A stretch of 64,000 nt of DNA from Bacteroidota bacterium (GCA_018266915.1 JAFDZM010000030.1:62001-126000); one strand, 5' to 3'; positions 43,644 through 52,370 are shown, counted from the stretch's first letter. Notes: a model not told the origin generated them from the sequence alone. Translations and numbers: made by a program.

Positions 43644-44573
43644 ATGAAATATTATAAACTACTGCTTTTAGCATTAATTGTAAATATTGGAAGTCAGCTT
43701 AAGGTCAGTGCGCAAACTATTTCAAGGGATGAGCTGATCTTTTACACCTCCGAATGGAAAGGTGAACGCTTTGCCGACGGAAGGCCAAAAATTCCGGATG
43801 CGTTGATCGAAAGGGCGAAAAATATCAGCATAGAAGATGCCTGGACTGTTTTACGAAATGAAGGCTATTTTAATCAGTTTGAAAGTGGCTGGAAATTAGT
43901 GAACGATACCATTCCGGTTGTAGGCCGCGTGGTAACTGCCATGTATATGCCAAGCCGACCGGATGTAGAGAAGGCCATCAAGGAACGAGGCGCTAAACAA
44001 GGCAGGAAAGGCAATACCAATTCATGGCCGATAGATCAATTGGTTAAGGGCGATGTTTATGTAGCCGATGGCTTCGGGAAAATACGCGGTGGGACTTTGA
44101 TAGGTGACAACCTAGGCAACTCCATATTCAACAAATCCGGCAATGGGGTCATTTTTGAAGGCTCGGCGCGAGATTTACAGGGTCTAAGAGAAATAAAGGG
44201 ATTCAATGCTTTTGTGCGCGATTTTGATCCCTCCTATCTGGAAGAAATGGTATTAATGGGACTTAATACGCCTATTCGCATCGGTCATGCCATCGTATTA
44301 CCGGGCGATTTGGTAATAGCCCAAAAGGAGGGTGTGCTTTTTATTCCGGCGCATCTTGCTGAGAAAGTTGTTGCCATATCAGAGTTTGTTGCTTTGCGTG
44401 ATGATTTCAGTCATGCTATGCTTAAAGCAGGCACATTCTCGACCGGCGAAATTGACAGCGAGTGGAGCAACAAGATCAGGGAAGCCTTTTTAAAATGGCT
44501 GGATGAAAATCCGAAGAAAGGAAAAATGACCCGGTCACAATTGGATTCGTTTATGGAAAAACGTACCTGGTAA
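43644..44573 (+). CDS. Exported RraA-like protein (aldolase/decarboxylase fold)
   Basis: 309-aa protein of the RraA/4-hydroxy-4-methyl-2-oxoglutarate aldolase superfamily with a Sec signal ending KVSAQ. The active-site pattern is intact: GDVYVADGFG (137-145), GGTLIGDNLG (149-158) and EGSARDLQG with R176 and D177, the pair that in HMG aldolases binds pyruvate and metal. This argues for a retro-aldol or decarboxylase activity and not the RNase-E inhibitor role of E. coli RraA. An N-terminal extension (25-90) and a helical C-terminal tail are extra. Substrate is presumably the 2-oxo acid made by the preceding genes. Confidence 0.85.
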   Translation: MKYYKLLLLALIVNIGSQLKVSAQTISRDELIFYTSEWKGERFADGRPKIPDALIERAKNISIEDAWTVLRNEGYFNQFESGWKLVNDTIPVVGRVVTAMYMPSRPDVEKAIKERGAKQGRKGNTNSWPIDQLVKGDVYVADGFGKIRGGTLIGDNLGNSIFNKSGNGVIFEGSARDLQGLREIKGFNAFVRDFDPSYLEEMVLMGLNTPIRIGHAIVLPGDLVIAQKEGVLFIPAHLAEKVVAISEFVALRDDFSHAMLKAGTFSTGEIDSEWSNKIREAFLKWLDENPKKGKMTRSQLDSFMEKRTW

Positions 44574-44598
44574 CCAATCACAACCTAAATTTAAGCAA

Positions 44599-45687
44599 TT
44601 GAAAAACAGCAATATTTATAAAATCTTAGGCGGCATTGCTGCGCTGTGCCTGCTTTTGGCGCTATGGCGCACTGTTCAGTACGGCATTGCCCAAGCAGGG
44701 TACCTTATTATCGCATTCTTTATAATTCTCGCTATTGCTTGTCGTGGATCAGCAGTTCTCAAAGGCTTTTCATATACGCTGACCATTTTCTCAGCAGTAA
44801 CCACAGCATTATATTTTCCGCAATATTTTGTACAGGTGAATGGCTTTAAACTCGCTACACTAATCACACCGCTGCTGCAAATTATTATGTTTGGTATGGG
44901 TACCTCTATGGGTTTGAATGATTTTGCAGGTGTGATTAAAATGCCCAAAGGTGTATTTATTGGTGTGGGCAGCCATTTTATTATTATGCCACTGTTAGGT
45001 TTTACATTAGCTAAATTAAGTCACTTCCCTCCTGAAATTGCTGCTGGTATAATATTGGTGGGCTGCTCACCAAATGGGATGGCTTCGAATGTAATGTCCT
45101 ACCTGGCAAAGGCTAACCTGGCTTTATCAATCACCATAACTGCCGTTTCAACTTCGCTGGCTCCATTTATAACTCCTTTATTGATGAAGCTACTTGGCGG
45201 TGAATTTATCAAGATCGATGCAATGGCCATGATGTGGGATATCATCAAGATAGTGATCATTCCTATCGGCGCTGGCATTATTTTCAATAAGTATTTGCTC
45301 AAACGTGCTTCATGGCTGGAAAAATTGATGCCGCTGGTGTCCATGTTCGGTATAGCGTTCATCATCGTTATCATTACAGCTGCCGGCAGGGATAGCCTGC
45401 TTAATATTGGCGGAATGCTGGTTTTATTGGTGCTTGTTCATAACCTGCTTGGATACACATTCGGCTATTGGGCAGGGCGGTTATTCAAAATGTCTGAGCG
45501 CGATTGCCGTACCATGGCCATAGAAGTAGGTATGCAAAATGCAGGACTTGCATCTGGCTTAGCAAAAGCGATGGGAAAAATTGCAACTGTTGGCCTCGCT
45601 CCTGCCGTATTCGGCCCGATGATGAATACCACCGGATCATTACTCGCCAATTACTGGCACCGCAAACCACTCAGGGAAAAAGAATAA
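44599..45687 (+). CDS. BASS-family sodium symporter
   Basis: 362-aa bile acid:sodium symporter-like protein with about 10 helices plus a short extra N-terminal helical pair. Family motifs: IMFGMGTSMGLNDFAGV, GCSPNGMASNVMSYLAKANLALSIT (sodium-site unwound helix) and EVGMQNAGLASGLA. BASS members carry bile acids, pantothenate, or 2-oxo acids such as pyruvate. The start is TTG at 44599; no ATG lies in frame near it. Last gene of the operon before a strong terminator, fitting import of the operon's acidic product. Confidence 0.88.
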   Translation: MKNSNIYKILGGIAALCLLLALWRTVQYGIAQAGYLIIAFFIILAIACRGSAVLKGFSYTLTIFSAVTTALYFPQYFVQVNGFKLATLITPLLQIIMFGMGTSMGLNDFAGVIKMPKGVFIGVGSHFIIMPLLGFTLAKLSHFPPEIAAGIILVGCSPNGMASNVMSYLAKANLALSITITAVSTSLAPFITPLLMKLLGGEFIKIDAMAMMWDIIKIVIIPIGAGIIFNKYLLKRASWLEKLMPLVSMFGIAFIIVIITAAGRDSLLNIGGMLVLLVLVHNLLGYTFGYWAGRLFKMSERDCRTMAIEVGMQNAGLASGLAKAMGKIATVGLAPAVFGPMMNTTGSLLANYWHRKPLREKE

Positions 45688-45716
45688 ACCACTTTCAGTT
45701 TAAAGGTTTGTACGAA

Positions 45717-45755
45717 CAACAAAAGCTCCGGCATAAAAAACCGGAACTTTTGTTG
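45717..45755 (+). terminator. Terminator of the dehydrogenase-to-BASS operon
   Basis: CAACAAAAG and CTTTTGTTG plus inner TCCGG / CCGGA form a stem of about 14 pairs with one internal mismatch and an A-rich loop. It lies between convergent genes and may act on both. Confidence 0.85.
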
Positions 45756-45788
45756 AATATATGGATTAAAAAAAGCGCAGAATAACAA

Positions 45789-46643
45789 TTATAAGTCAGT
45801 TGAGCAGGTCACCTCACCCATCTCACGGATATTGCTATGCAGAGTATCCAGTCTTGTTAATACACGATTATAGGCATCGCCTCCCAATAGCAAATGTACA
45901 GGTGCATTCTCTTGTCCTGCTACTTTTATAATTGCTGCTGCTGCTTTTTCAGGGTCACCTGGCTGTTGGCCGTCTCTCTTCATATATTGTCTGCGGGCTT
46001 CTGTAATATCCTTATAGTCTTCAATTGTGTTTTGTGCAACTGCTATGGATTCACCATTCAGGAAATTGGTGCGAAATGCCCCAGGCGATACACAGGTTAC
46101 CTTAACTCCTAAATGTTTTACATCTTCTGCCAATACTTCGCTCAGCGTAATTACTGCAGATTTGGCCGCACAATAAATTGACCAGCCCATGCCCGGAGCA
46201 AAACCGCCTGAAGAAGATATATTGATGATATGCCCGGAGCGTTGGTCGCGTAAATAAGGCATCACATTTCTTACTACATTCAGGGTGGCAAATACGTTGA
46301 CGTCAAATGCCTGGCGGGTTTCGCCATCAGTTAGTTCTTCAATAGTTCCTCCGATGCCGTAACCTGCGTTGTTGATTACTATATCAATCCGGCCAAATTC
46401 TTCATAGGTATGCTGAAGTGCGAGCGACACGCTGCTCTCATTAGCCAGATCGACCTGCAATGGTAAAAAATTCTTTTCATCACGGTTTACGGCTTTGGCC
46501 AATGCTTCCTTATCACGGGAAGTAGCAGCCACAAAATGACCGGCGCAAAGCAACTGTTTCACAATACTTAGCCCGAAACCCTTTGATGCACCGGTGATGA
46601 ACCACACTTTTTTCTTACTGTCTGTTTCTGTCCTTGTCTTCAT
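45789..46643 (-). CDS. Short-chain dehydrogenase/reductase
   Basis: 284-aa SDR with the cofactor motif TGASKGFG (17-24), NNAGYGIGG, catalytic Ser in INISSSGG and Tyr/Lys in YCAAKSA. The sequence pattern, with VTCVSPGAFRTNFL and a C-terminal LGGDAYNRVLTRLD, is the common Bacteroidota oxidoreductase type whose expression is often controlled by a neighbouring AraC regulator, as found here 65 bases upstream. Substrate unknown. Confidence 0.92.
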   Translation of the reverse strand: MKTRTETDSKKKVWFITGASKGFGLSIVKQLLCAGHFVAATSRDKEALAKAVNRDEKNFLPLQVDLANESSVSLALQHTYEEFGRIDIVINNAGYGIGGTIEELTDGETRQAFDVNVFATLNVVRNVMPYLRDQRSGHIINISSSGGFAPGMGWSIYCAAKSAVITLSEVLAEDVKHLGVKVTCVSPGAFRTNFLNGESIAVAQNTIEDYKDITEARRQYMKRDGQQPGDPEKAAAAIIKVAGQENAPVHLLLGGDAYNRVLTRLDTLHSNIREMGEVTCSTDL

Positions 46644-46708
46644 AAGAACAAAATTAAATCAGAAGCAAGGGCAAAGCATTACATTATTCAAACCAATGGT
46701 TACAAAAT

Positions 46709-47608
46709 TCAAACATTCCTAAAAGAAGTAGGCGTTACCTGCGTTTGTTTTTTAAAAAAATTATTGAAGTGGGTGGGCTCCTCAAAGCCCAGGCAATAAC
46801 CAATCTCGGATATGTTCCAGTCGGTTTGCTTTAGCAAAACTTTTGCCTCTCGCAGCAGACGTTCGGCAATATGATCGGTAGTGGTTTTACCGGTTGTCTC
46901 ACGTATCGCTCTGTTTAAATGGTTTACATGGACGGAAAGCCGCTGCGCAAAATCATTTGCTGACCGCATAGTAAAGCGTTGCGATAGGGCTTCTATAGGA
47001 AACTGGCGTTCAAGCAATTCAGTAAACACAGAGGTTATTCTCGATTTAGCATCAATGTGTTTGTAGAGATTTTCTGATGGCTTGGTTTTGAGGGCGTAAT
47101 AGGCTAATTCGGCAATATAGTTCTTAATTAACTCATATTTGAAATCAAAGTCGGAGTTTAATTCATCAAGCATCTTCATAAATAGCGTAGCCACATAATC
47201 TTCCTGCTCTTCATTAAGTGCATAGATAGGCTTTCCTCCTATTGCAAAAACGGGCAAATCACTTAGCCCGCCCCTAAATCGCCCCGCAAAGAACTCATCC
47301 GTAAATATGCAAAAGAAGCCTGAACGATGATCCACAAGCGACTCAAAAGTATAAGGCACCTGGGGGTTGAAGAACATCAATGATGTGCCTTTCAGTTGGA
47401 TACTCCGGTCGGCATAATGCAATATCCCCTCGCCACGCGTCAAACTGATCTTGTAATAACTGCGGCGCCTGTAGGTCATTTGCTTACCCGTAGGTACCGT
47501 ATAGTTGTCCATTTTAAACACGTTAAAGTGCCCGATGTTCTGCTGGACATTATCCGGCATCCAGTCGAATTTGTTCTTGTAAAAATCCTCTATCGTCTCT
47601 ACTACCAT
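46709..47608 (-). CDS. AraC-family transcriptional regulator
   Basis: From the ATG at 47608 the protein has 299 aa, beginning MVVETIEDFYKNKFDW; an ATG at 47635 would add nine Cys/Phe-rich residues. The N-terminal part is a cupin-like effector domain and the C-terminal 100 residues hold two helix-turn-helices, the second being WNISEIGYCLGFEEPTHFNNFFKKQTQVTPTSFR. It probably controls the SDR gene just downstream. It diverges from the exported YhcH-like gene. Confidence 0.9.
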   Translation of the reverse strand: MVVETIEDFYKNKFDWMPDNVQQNIGHFNVFKMDNYTVPTGKQMTYRRRSYYKISLTRGEGILHYADRSIQLKGTSLMFFNPQVPYTFESLVDHRSGFFCIFTDEFFAGRFRGGLSDLPVFAIGGKPIYALNEEQEDYVATLFMKMLDELNSDFDFKYELIKNYIAELAYYALKTKPSENLYKHIDAKSRITSVFTELLERQFPIEALSQRFTMRSANDFAQRLSVHVNHLNRAIRETTGKTTTDHIAERLLREAKVLLKQTDWNISEIGYCLGFEEPTHFNNFFKKQTQVTPTSFRNV

Positions 47609-47709
47609 ACAAACAAAATTACAAAATTCAAACAAATAGACAAAAAACTATGTCATCTTAACGACATAATTTTTTTACACGTATATTGGCATTACCAATT
47701 TATTCATCT

Positions 47710-48315
47710 ATGAAAACCTTAAAAATTATTACTCTATTATTCTTGTTTTTTGCTGCAACAGCAGTCCACGCTCAACCTGATTCTGTTTCAAAAGTTAAAG
47801 CTGCCAATAAATGGGTAAAAAGCCACGAGTGGGCAAAAGACCTGAAAATAAAGCCTGATCCTTCTATCAATAGCGTAGAGTTTATGAAGCAATACGAGAG
47901 CAATAAAGCATTATGGGATAAGGTTTTTGCATTTTTAGGTGACAGTAAATTGGCTACAATGGCTCCGGGAAAATATCCGATTGACGGTGATAACGCTTAT
48001 GCCATGATCTCCGCAGGTCTGCCAAAAAAGTTAGGGGATGTAAAATGGGAATCGCACAAGAAATATATTGACCTTCATTATGTGATTTCCGGCAAAGTAA
48101 AAATAGGGATGGCCCCAGTCGCAAAAGCAACAGTTACAGAAGCTTACAGTGAAAGCCGGGACGCTACTAATTATAATGTTGACGGCAAATTTCTTACTGC
48201 CACACCAAAAGAATTCTTCTTATTCTTCCCGCAAGATGCTCACCGCCCGGACATCAAAGTAGATGGAGCCGATAGCTTGAAAAAGCTGGTGATTAAGATT
48301 AAGTATAAAGAATAG
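47710..48315 (+). CDS. YhcH/YjgK/YiaL-family protein with signal peptide
   Basis: From the ATG at 47710, 201 aa with a clear Sec signal MKTLKIITLLFLFFAATAVHA. The mature domain is a cupin of the YhcH (DUF386) family: GKYPIDGDNAYAMIS, ESHKKYIDLHYVISGKVKIG (metal His/Glu-rich strand) and FFLFFPQDAHRP with the last histidine. Cytosolic relatives such as NanQ assist anomer conversion of sialic acid and similar sugars. An exported form would act on sugars in the periplasm. Single gene. Confidence 0.88.
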   Translation: MKTLKIITLLFLFFAATAVHAQPDSVSKVKAANKWVKSHEWAKDLKIKPDPSINSVEFMKQYESNKALWDKVFAFLGDSKLATMAPGKYPIDGDNAYAMISAGLPKKLGDVKWESHKKYIDLHYVISGKVKIGMAPVAKATVTEAYSESRDATNYNVDGKFLTATPKEFFLFFPQDAHRPDIKVDGADSLKKLVIKIKYKE

Positions 48316-48437
48316 CCTGGCGTGAGGCGATAGGCGCATGGTGTGTCAATCTGCGGAATAGATTTCGTGGAATCCAACCTGGTTAAATATTTGTACTGAA
48401 GCACAAACCATTCGGGCTCTTTACAGTTTAACCATGT

Positions 48438-48989
48438 ATGGAAACTATCCGATTATCATCTTCGCTTACAGAAGCATTAAACCAGCAAATGACCAACGAG
48501 GCGGCTAACGCCCAGATATATCTTGCTTACGCCTCGTGGGCAACCGACAAAGGCTACGACGGAATTGCCAATTTCCTCTTTAGGCATGCCAATGAGGAGC
48601 GCAACCACATGATGAAAATTTTGGAATACATCCTGAAAAGAGGCGCTAAGGTGAAGGTTACTGAAATACCAGCCCCCGGTCCCGATCCGGTGAATGTAAA
48701 TGATTGCTTCGAGAAAATATTCAAATCAGAAGTAGACAACACAAAAAACATTTACAGCATTGTTGATATGAGCATGGAAGAAAGGGATTGGGCCACCTGG
48801 AACTTTATGCAATGGTTTGTAAAAGAACAAACTGAAGAAGAGACCCTGGCGCTCGATCTTCTATCCAAAATCAAAGTTGCCGGTGGTGCCAAAGCCAATG
48901 ATGATGCATTATATACCCTCGACCGTGATCTTGAAAAGACACCTGACAATGCTAAACTGGCACAGGATGTAAGCGTTGAAAATCCATAA
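48438..48989 (+). CDS. Ferritin
   Basis: Non-haem ferritin, 183 aa, four-helix bundle with di-iron ferroxidase ligands: E17-type in LNQQMTNEAANAQIYLAYASW, the ExxH pair in RHANEERNHMMKI, and the second-half glutamates in FVKEQTEEETLALDLLSKI. Stores iron as mineral in a 24-subunit shell. The C-terminus is about 15 residues longer than E. coli FtnA. Closed by a terminator 20 bases after the stop. Confidence 0.95.
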   Translation: METIRLSSSLTEALNQQMTNEAANAQIYLAYASWATDKGYDGIANFLFRHANEERNHMMKILEYILKRGAKVKVTEIPAPGPDPVNVNDCFEKIFKSEVDNTKNIYSIVDMSMEERDWATWNFMQWFVKEQTEEETLALDLLSKIKVAGGAKANDDALYTLDRDLEKTPDNAKLAQDVSVENP

Positions 48990-49010
48990 TCACTCTCCAA
49001 TCATAATGAT

Positions 49011-49044
49011 AAAGCCTGTCTGCAAATGCGGATGGGCTTTTTGT
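49011..49044 (+). terminator. Terminator after the ferritin gene
   Basis: AAAGCC-T-GTC / GAT-G-GGCTTT stem with a 10-base loop (one mismatch inside), then TTGTTT. Confidence 0.72.
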
Positions 49045-49110
49045 TTGATATATGAGTTTTTATTAGTTACCTGATATCCTTATATTTAGATAAACTTAAA
49101 ACGCACCGTC

Positions 49111-49635
49111 ATGATTACACCAAATCACCTTTCTATTCTTGGCATAATCCATACTGCTATCAGTATCCTTGCTCTACTGGTTGCATTCTGGGCCTTATTT
49201 CGTTCAGGTAGGATCGATCCTCTCACCGGGCCGGGGAAACGTTATATCTGGTTAACCATTATCACGTGTGTTACGGGCTTGCCAATTATGCGTTTCGGGC
49301 ATCCTACAGGCGGCCATTATCTTGCCATCATTATCCTCATATTATTACCTATCGGCATATTTGCCCGCCGGATGCGATTTCTCGGTAAGTTGGGCGAATA
49401 TGTCCAGGTGTTTGTTATGTCGACAACACTGTTTTTATCGTGCATACCTTTGATTATAGAATCCTTAACCCGGCTGCCGATCAGTCACCCGATAGCCTAC
49501 GGTCCCGATGATCCGTTATTGAAAAATGCGCTTACCGGTTTATTGGTCATTTATGCTATCGGAGTGATCTACCAACTCATCAGGGTCAGAACTAAACACA
49601 AAACACCACCCTCTCTTAATAAGGTTGTTAATTAA
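49111..49635 (+). CDS. Hypothetical five-helix membrane protein
   Basis: 174-aa hydrophobic protein with predicted membrane helices at about residues 8-28, 46-62, 68-86, 97-118 and 137-157, and short basic cytoplasmic ends. Conserved-looking polar points are FRSGRIDPLTGPGKRYI and RFGHPTGGHY between helices, the latter with His/Gly that could bind a metal or cofactor. Family not recognised. It stands alone between ferritin and a GNAT gene. Confidence 0.6.
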   Translation: MITPNHLSILGIIHTAISILALLVAFWALFRSGRIDPLTGPGKRYIWLTIITCVTGLPIMRFGHPTGGHYLAIIILILLPIGIFARRMRFLGKLGEYVQVFVMSTTLFLSCIPLIIESLTRLPISHPIAYGPDDPLLKNALTGLLVIYAIGVIYQLIRVRTKHKTPPSLNKVVN

Positions 49636-49721
49636 AAGCGCAATTGTTCGGTTTTTGTAAAGATTAGGATTGGGCGATAATACTCAACTGATATTGAATT
49701 GAATTTGAGTATTATCGCATT

Positions 49722-50321
49722 ATGAAAAGCCCATTCAACCACCTGGACAATTATGTTTTAGAAGATGATAAAGTTCTGTTGCGGCCATTAGTCGAGTCCG
49801 ATCTGCAATACCTGGTTCCATTTGCAATAAATGAGCCCGATACCTGGCGATTTTCGCAAACAAGCGCGCACAGCGAAAAAGGTATGCAAGCCTATGTGAG
49901 TACGGCGTTGACCAATAAAACAACAGGCAAAGAATACCCTTTTGTTGTATTCGATAAGATAAGTGGTGAATGCGCAGGCAGTACCCGTTTTTACGATATA
50001 CAGCCGCAAAACAATATGCTGCAACTGGGTTATACCTGGTATGGTGAAAAATTCAGAGGCACAGGATTAAACAAACATTGCAAGTTCTTACTACTACAAT
50101 TCGCTTTTGAAGACCTGAATATGTATCGTGTCGAATTCAGGGCCGATGCACGTAACGGGCGCAGTATTGCCGCTATGAAAAGCATTGGCTGTAAGCCTGA
50201 GGGCATTCTTCGCAGTCATATGTGGCTGGAAGATGGTACACGCCGCGACTCCATTGTTTTGAGTATTCTGAAAGAGGAATGGGAAAATGGTGTTAAGGAA
50301 AATTTGAGGAGGAGATTATAG
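49722..50321 (+). CDS. GNAT acetyltransferase (RimJ/RimL-like)
   Basis: 199-aa N-acetyltransferase. The acetyl-CoA binding region is MLQLGYTWYGEKFRGTGLNKHCKFLLLQFAFE, with the R-G-T-G-L-N variant of the Q/RxxGxG loop, followed by YRVEFRADARNGRSIAAMKSIGCKPEGILRSH, typical of the RimJ/RimL class that acetylates protein N-termini or small amines. Substrate unknown. Followed by an inverted-repeat element. Confidence 0.9.
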   Translation: MKSPFNHLDNYVLEDDKVLLRPLVESDLQYLVPFAINEPDTWRFSQTSAHSEKGMQAYVSTALTNKTTGKEYPFVVFDKISGECAGSTRFYDIQPQNNMLQLGYTWYGEKFRGTGLNKHCKFLLLQFAFEDLNMYRVEFRADARNGRSIAAMKSIGCKPEGILRSHMWLEDGTRRDSIVLSILKEEWENGVKENLRRRL

Positions 50322-50343
50322 TACCGGCATACCCTCTCTAATT

Positions 50344-50463
50344 TCATGCTGAATTTATTTCGGCAACCCATAGGACATTCACGCCTGCTTGGTCTTCAAT
50401 TTGTGGTGGCAGACTTGCCTATCTCACACCTTATGATGGGGTGCTGAAATAAATTCAGCATGA
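50344..50463. repeat. 120-bp element bounded by 22-bp inverted repeats
   Basis: Outer arms 50344-50365 and 50442-50463 are inverted copies of TCATGCTGAATTTATTTC plus four bases, with one mismatch in 22. The inner 76 bases have no coding capacity. It lies in the convergent spacer between the GNAT gene and the acyltransferase gene. Size and form suit a small palindromic repeat (MITE or BIME type), possibly also acting as a terminator. Confidence 0.7.
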
Positions 50464-50485
50464 CGTTTTTATTTAAACCTCACCC

Positions 50486-51598
50486 TTACAATTTTATAAA
50501 CACCTTATTCTTCGCAAGCCAATAGCACAAGCTCCATTCCAAAAACCAGGTTACCAGGGCCGAAAGTATAGCGGATATTTCGGGTGCGATGCCTGCCATA
50601 CTGGAAAATCCCCGCACAAAAATTGCCACAGCACCATTTACCCATTGATAGCCTACAGTTTCAAAAAACAGGTAGATAAATATTGCGTTCGCTCCTACAA
50701 CTACGGCTATCCAGGCGTATTTGGTGTACTTTTTCAAATCCACCAGCCAATACCAGACCGCCATCATCAAAAACACCCATCCGCCGGAAGCGAATGTGAA
50801 TGAACTTGTTGCGATACGTTTGATGATCGGCGTGACATTCAGCCAATCTAACCCGAAACCTAAAACCAAACCGGAAATTCCTGCAACTAATAAGTATTTG
50901 ACTTTTTGCTGATCTGAATGATTTGACACCAATAGTTTCCCTGCTAAAACGCCCCAGATTGTATGGGCCGCTGTCGGAATAATATTGATTGCCACCCAAC
51001 CGTCGTGATTTATTTTGCCCATCAGCACGGTATCCATATATGCACCAAAGTTGTGATACTCCACAAATGGCTGGTTAAATCCCGGCACTAAAATTAACCG
51101 GTATAATAACTCCGTAATGATTAACAGAATTACAGAAGCCGCGATCTGAAACTTGTACGATCTGTTAATAATGAGGTAAGCAATAATACTGGTAAACGAC
51201 AACTGCGTTAGCACATTCCACAACTCCCAAACCAATTTACCCGCATAAACACAATGTAAACCTGTACCCAGTAAAAATAGCTTTACCGAGCGTATGACAA
51301 TATGCCTGAAATTCTGCGACCAGGTTATTCCTTTCTCCTGCTTATGATAATAGGAAATATACATCCCCGTACCGGCAATGAGCATAAATGAAGGCTGCAA
51401 CAAATCCCAAAAATGCAATCCATGCCATGGATGATGAAAAAACTGGTTCAGGACGGCACCGGGTATACTGACCGGTTTAAGCTTTTTAAGCGACTCATAA
51501 ACCGAGCAACTTTCGGCAGCAAGCAGGATCATGATGATGCCGCGCATCACATCGATAGACAGTATTCTTCCGGGCTTTTGGGATATTACAGGTTCCAT
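50486..51598 (-). CDS. Membrane acyltransferase of the HGSNAT/COG4299 group
   Basis: 370-aa protein with about 10 membrane helices. The start RILSIDVMRGIIMILLA and the later HPWHGLHFWDLLQPSFMLIAGTGMYIS are characteristic of the COG4299/DUF5009 family related to heparan-alpha-glucosaminide N-acetyltransferase; the histidine in HHPWHG matches the position of the acetyl-carrying His in that group. It may acetylate amino sugars across the inner membrane. It lies next to a set of glycosidases, consistent with glycan use. Confidence 0.82.
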   Translation of the reverse strand: MEPVISQKPGRILSIDVMRGIIMILLAAESCSVYESLKKLKPVSIPGAVLNQFFHHPWHGLHFWDLLQPSFMLIAGTGMYISYYHKQEKGITWSQNFRHIVIRSVKLFLLGTGLHCVYAGKLVWELWNVLTQLSFTSIIAYLIINRSYKFQIAASVILLIITELLYRLILVPGFNQPFVEYHNFGAYMDTVLMGKINHDGWVAINIIPTAAHTIWGVLAGKLLVSNHSDQQKVKYLLVAGISGLVLGFGLDWLNVTPIIKRIATSSFTFASGGWVFLMMAVWYWLVDLKKYTKYAWIAVVVGANAIFIYLFFETVGYQWVNGAVAIFVRGFSSMAGIAPEISAILSALVTWFLEWSLCYWLAKNKVFIKL

Positions 51599-51665
51599 GC
51601 AAGAAAATTGGATGACGTTAGGTTAACTCCAATAAAGTTAATGCTTTGTCAGCGCTTATCCAATC

Positions 51666-52328
51666 TCACGCAAATGCGGCGTCACCAAAAAAGTCAGGCC
51701 GATGAAAGTCCGGCTTAGGAGCTATAATGTTTTTCCACGCCAGAAAATGGGGCTGGGTAAGGTCATCGCCGCATTTATAAAAATTTACCCGGCAATCTTT
51801 CGCTTTTAAAGTATTTAGCTGATGAAAACAAAAGACCTGTATAGGTATCACCAGCATCAGCGTCCAGTTTATGGTTGGATCAGGGTCGCCTTTTTTTTGC
51901 AGGATGCTTCGCTCGTATTTTATAGTTTCCAGCAACTCTGCAGGTAAGGAAGCCCTTGTTTCACCCGGTATCCCAAATCCGCCTAAACAGGTACCTAAGC
52001 GATTAAATTCCAGGTTATAATAAGCCCTGTCATTACCGAAAGCTATAAAAAACTCCACGCAACTATCTTTATAAACCGGGTCATTGGTATTACGGTAACG
52101 AGCAAGTACTTCGTGCTCCTCCACATCATATTTAATGCAGATGCAATCATTACCATGAGCAATCTTGAAAGAAACTTTTGGCAGATCGTAATATTCAGGG
52201 TACTCCGGCCAGGGTTGGATATTTATCTTATGACTTCTCTCCCTTTCCAGCAAGGTAATGATGCTCCCAACAGGCGTATTTTGATTAACACCCGGCAGTC
52301 GTGATATGTATAGGCTGTTTTCGACCAT
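51666..52328 (-). CDS. CBM9-like carbohydrate-binding protein
   Basis: From the ATG at 52328, 220 aa starting MVENSLYISRLPG; an ATG at 52400 would place the start inside the divergent promoter region. The fold pattern is that of carbohydrate-binding family 9-like domains: ISFKIAHGNDC-type strands, DPVYKDSCVEFFIAFGNDRAYYNLEFNRLGTC, and late NFYKCGDDLTQPHFLAW. No signal peptide is seen. It diverges from the GH35 gene across a 16-bp palindrome, so both are likely controlled together. Confidence 0.75.
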   Translation of the reverse strand: MVENSLYISRLPGVNQNTPVGSIITLLERERSHKINIQPWPEYPEYYDLPKVSFKIAHGNDCICIKYDVEEHEVLARYRNTNDPVYKDSCVEFFIAFGNDRAYYNLEFNRLGTCLGGFGIPGETRASLPAELLETIKYERSILQKKGDPDPTINWTLMLVIPIQVFCFHQLNTLKAKDCRVNFYKCGDDLTQPHFLAWKNIIAPKPDFHRPDFFGDAAFA

Positions 52329-52344
52329 AACTAAAAAACCGGGG

Positions 52345-52352
52345 CAAAAATA
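52345..52352 (-). promoter_or_regulatory. -7 promoter box of the CBM9-like gene
   Basis: On the minus strand TATTTTTG matches the Bacteroidota TAnnTTTG element, 16 bases before the ATG at 52328. The palindrome at 52371-52386 covers the place of the -33 element. Confidence 0.5.
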
Positions 52353-52370
52353 ACTTAGTAAAGTTATAAA

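Noticed and set aside
43644-44573. RNase E inhibitor RraA
   Set aside because: The protein has an export signal and the aldolase Arg-Asp pair; the RNase-inhibitor role of E. coli RraA is not supported.
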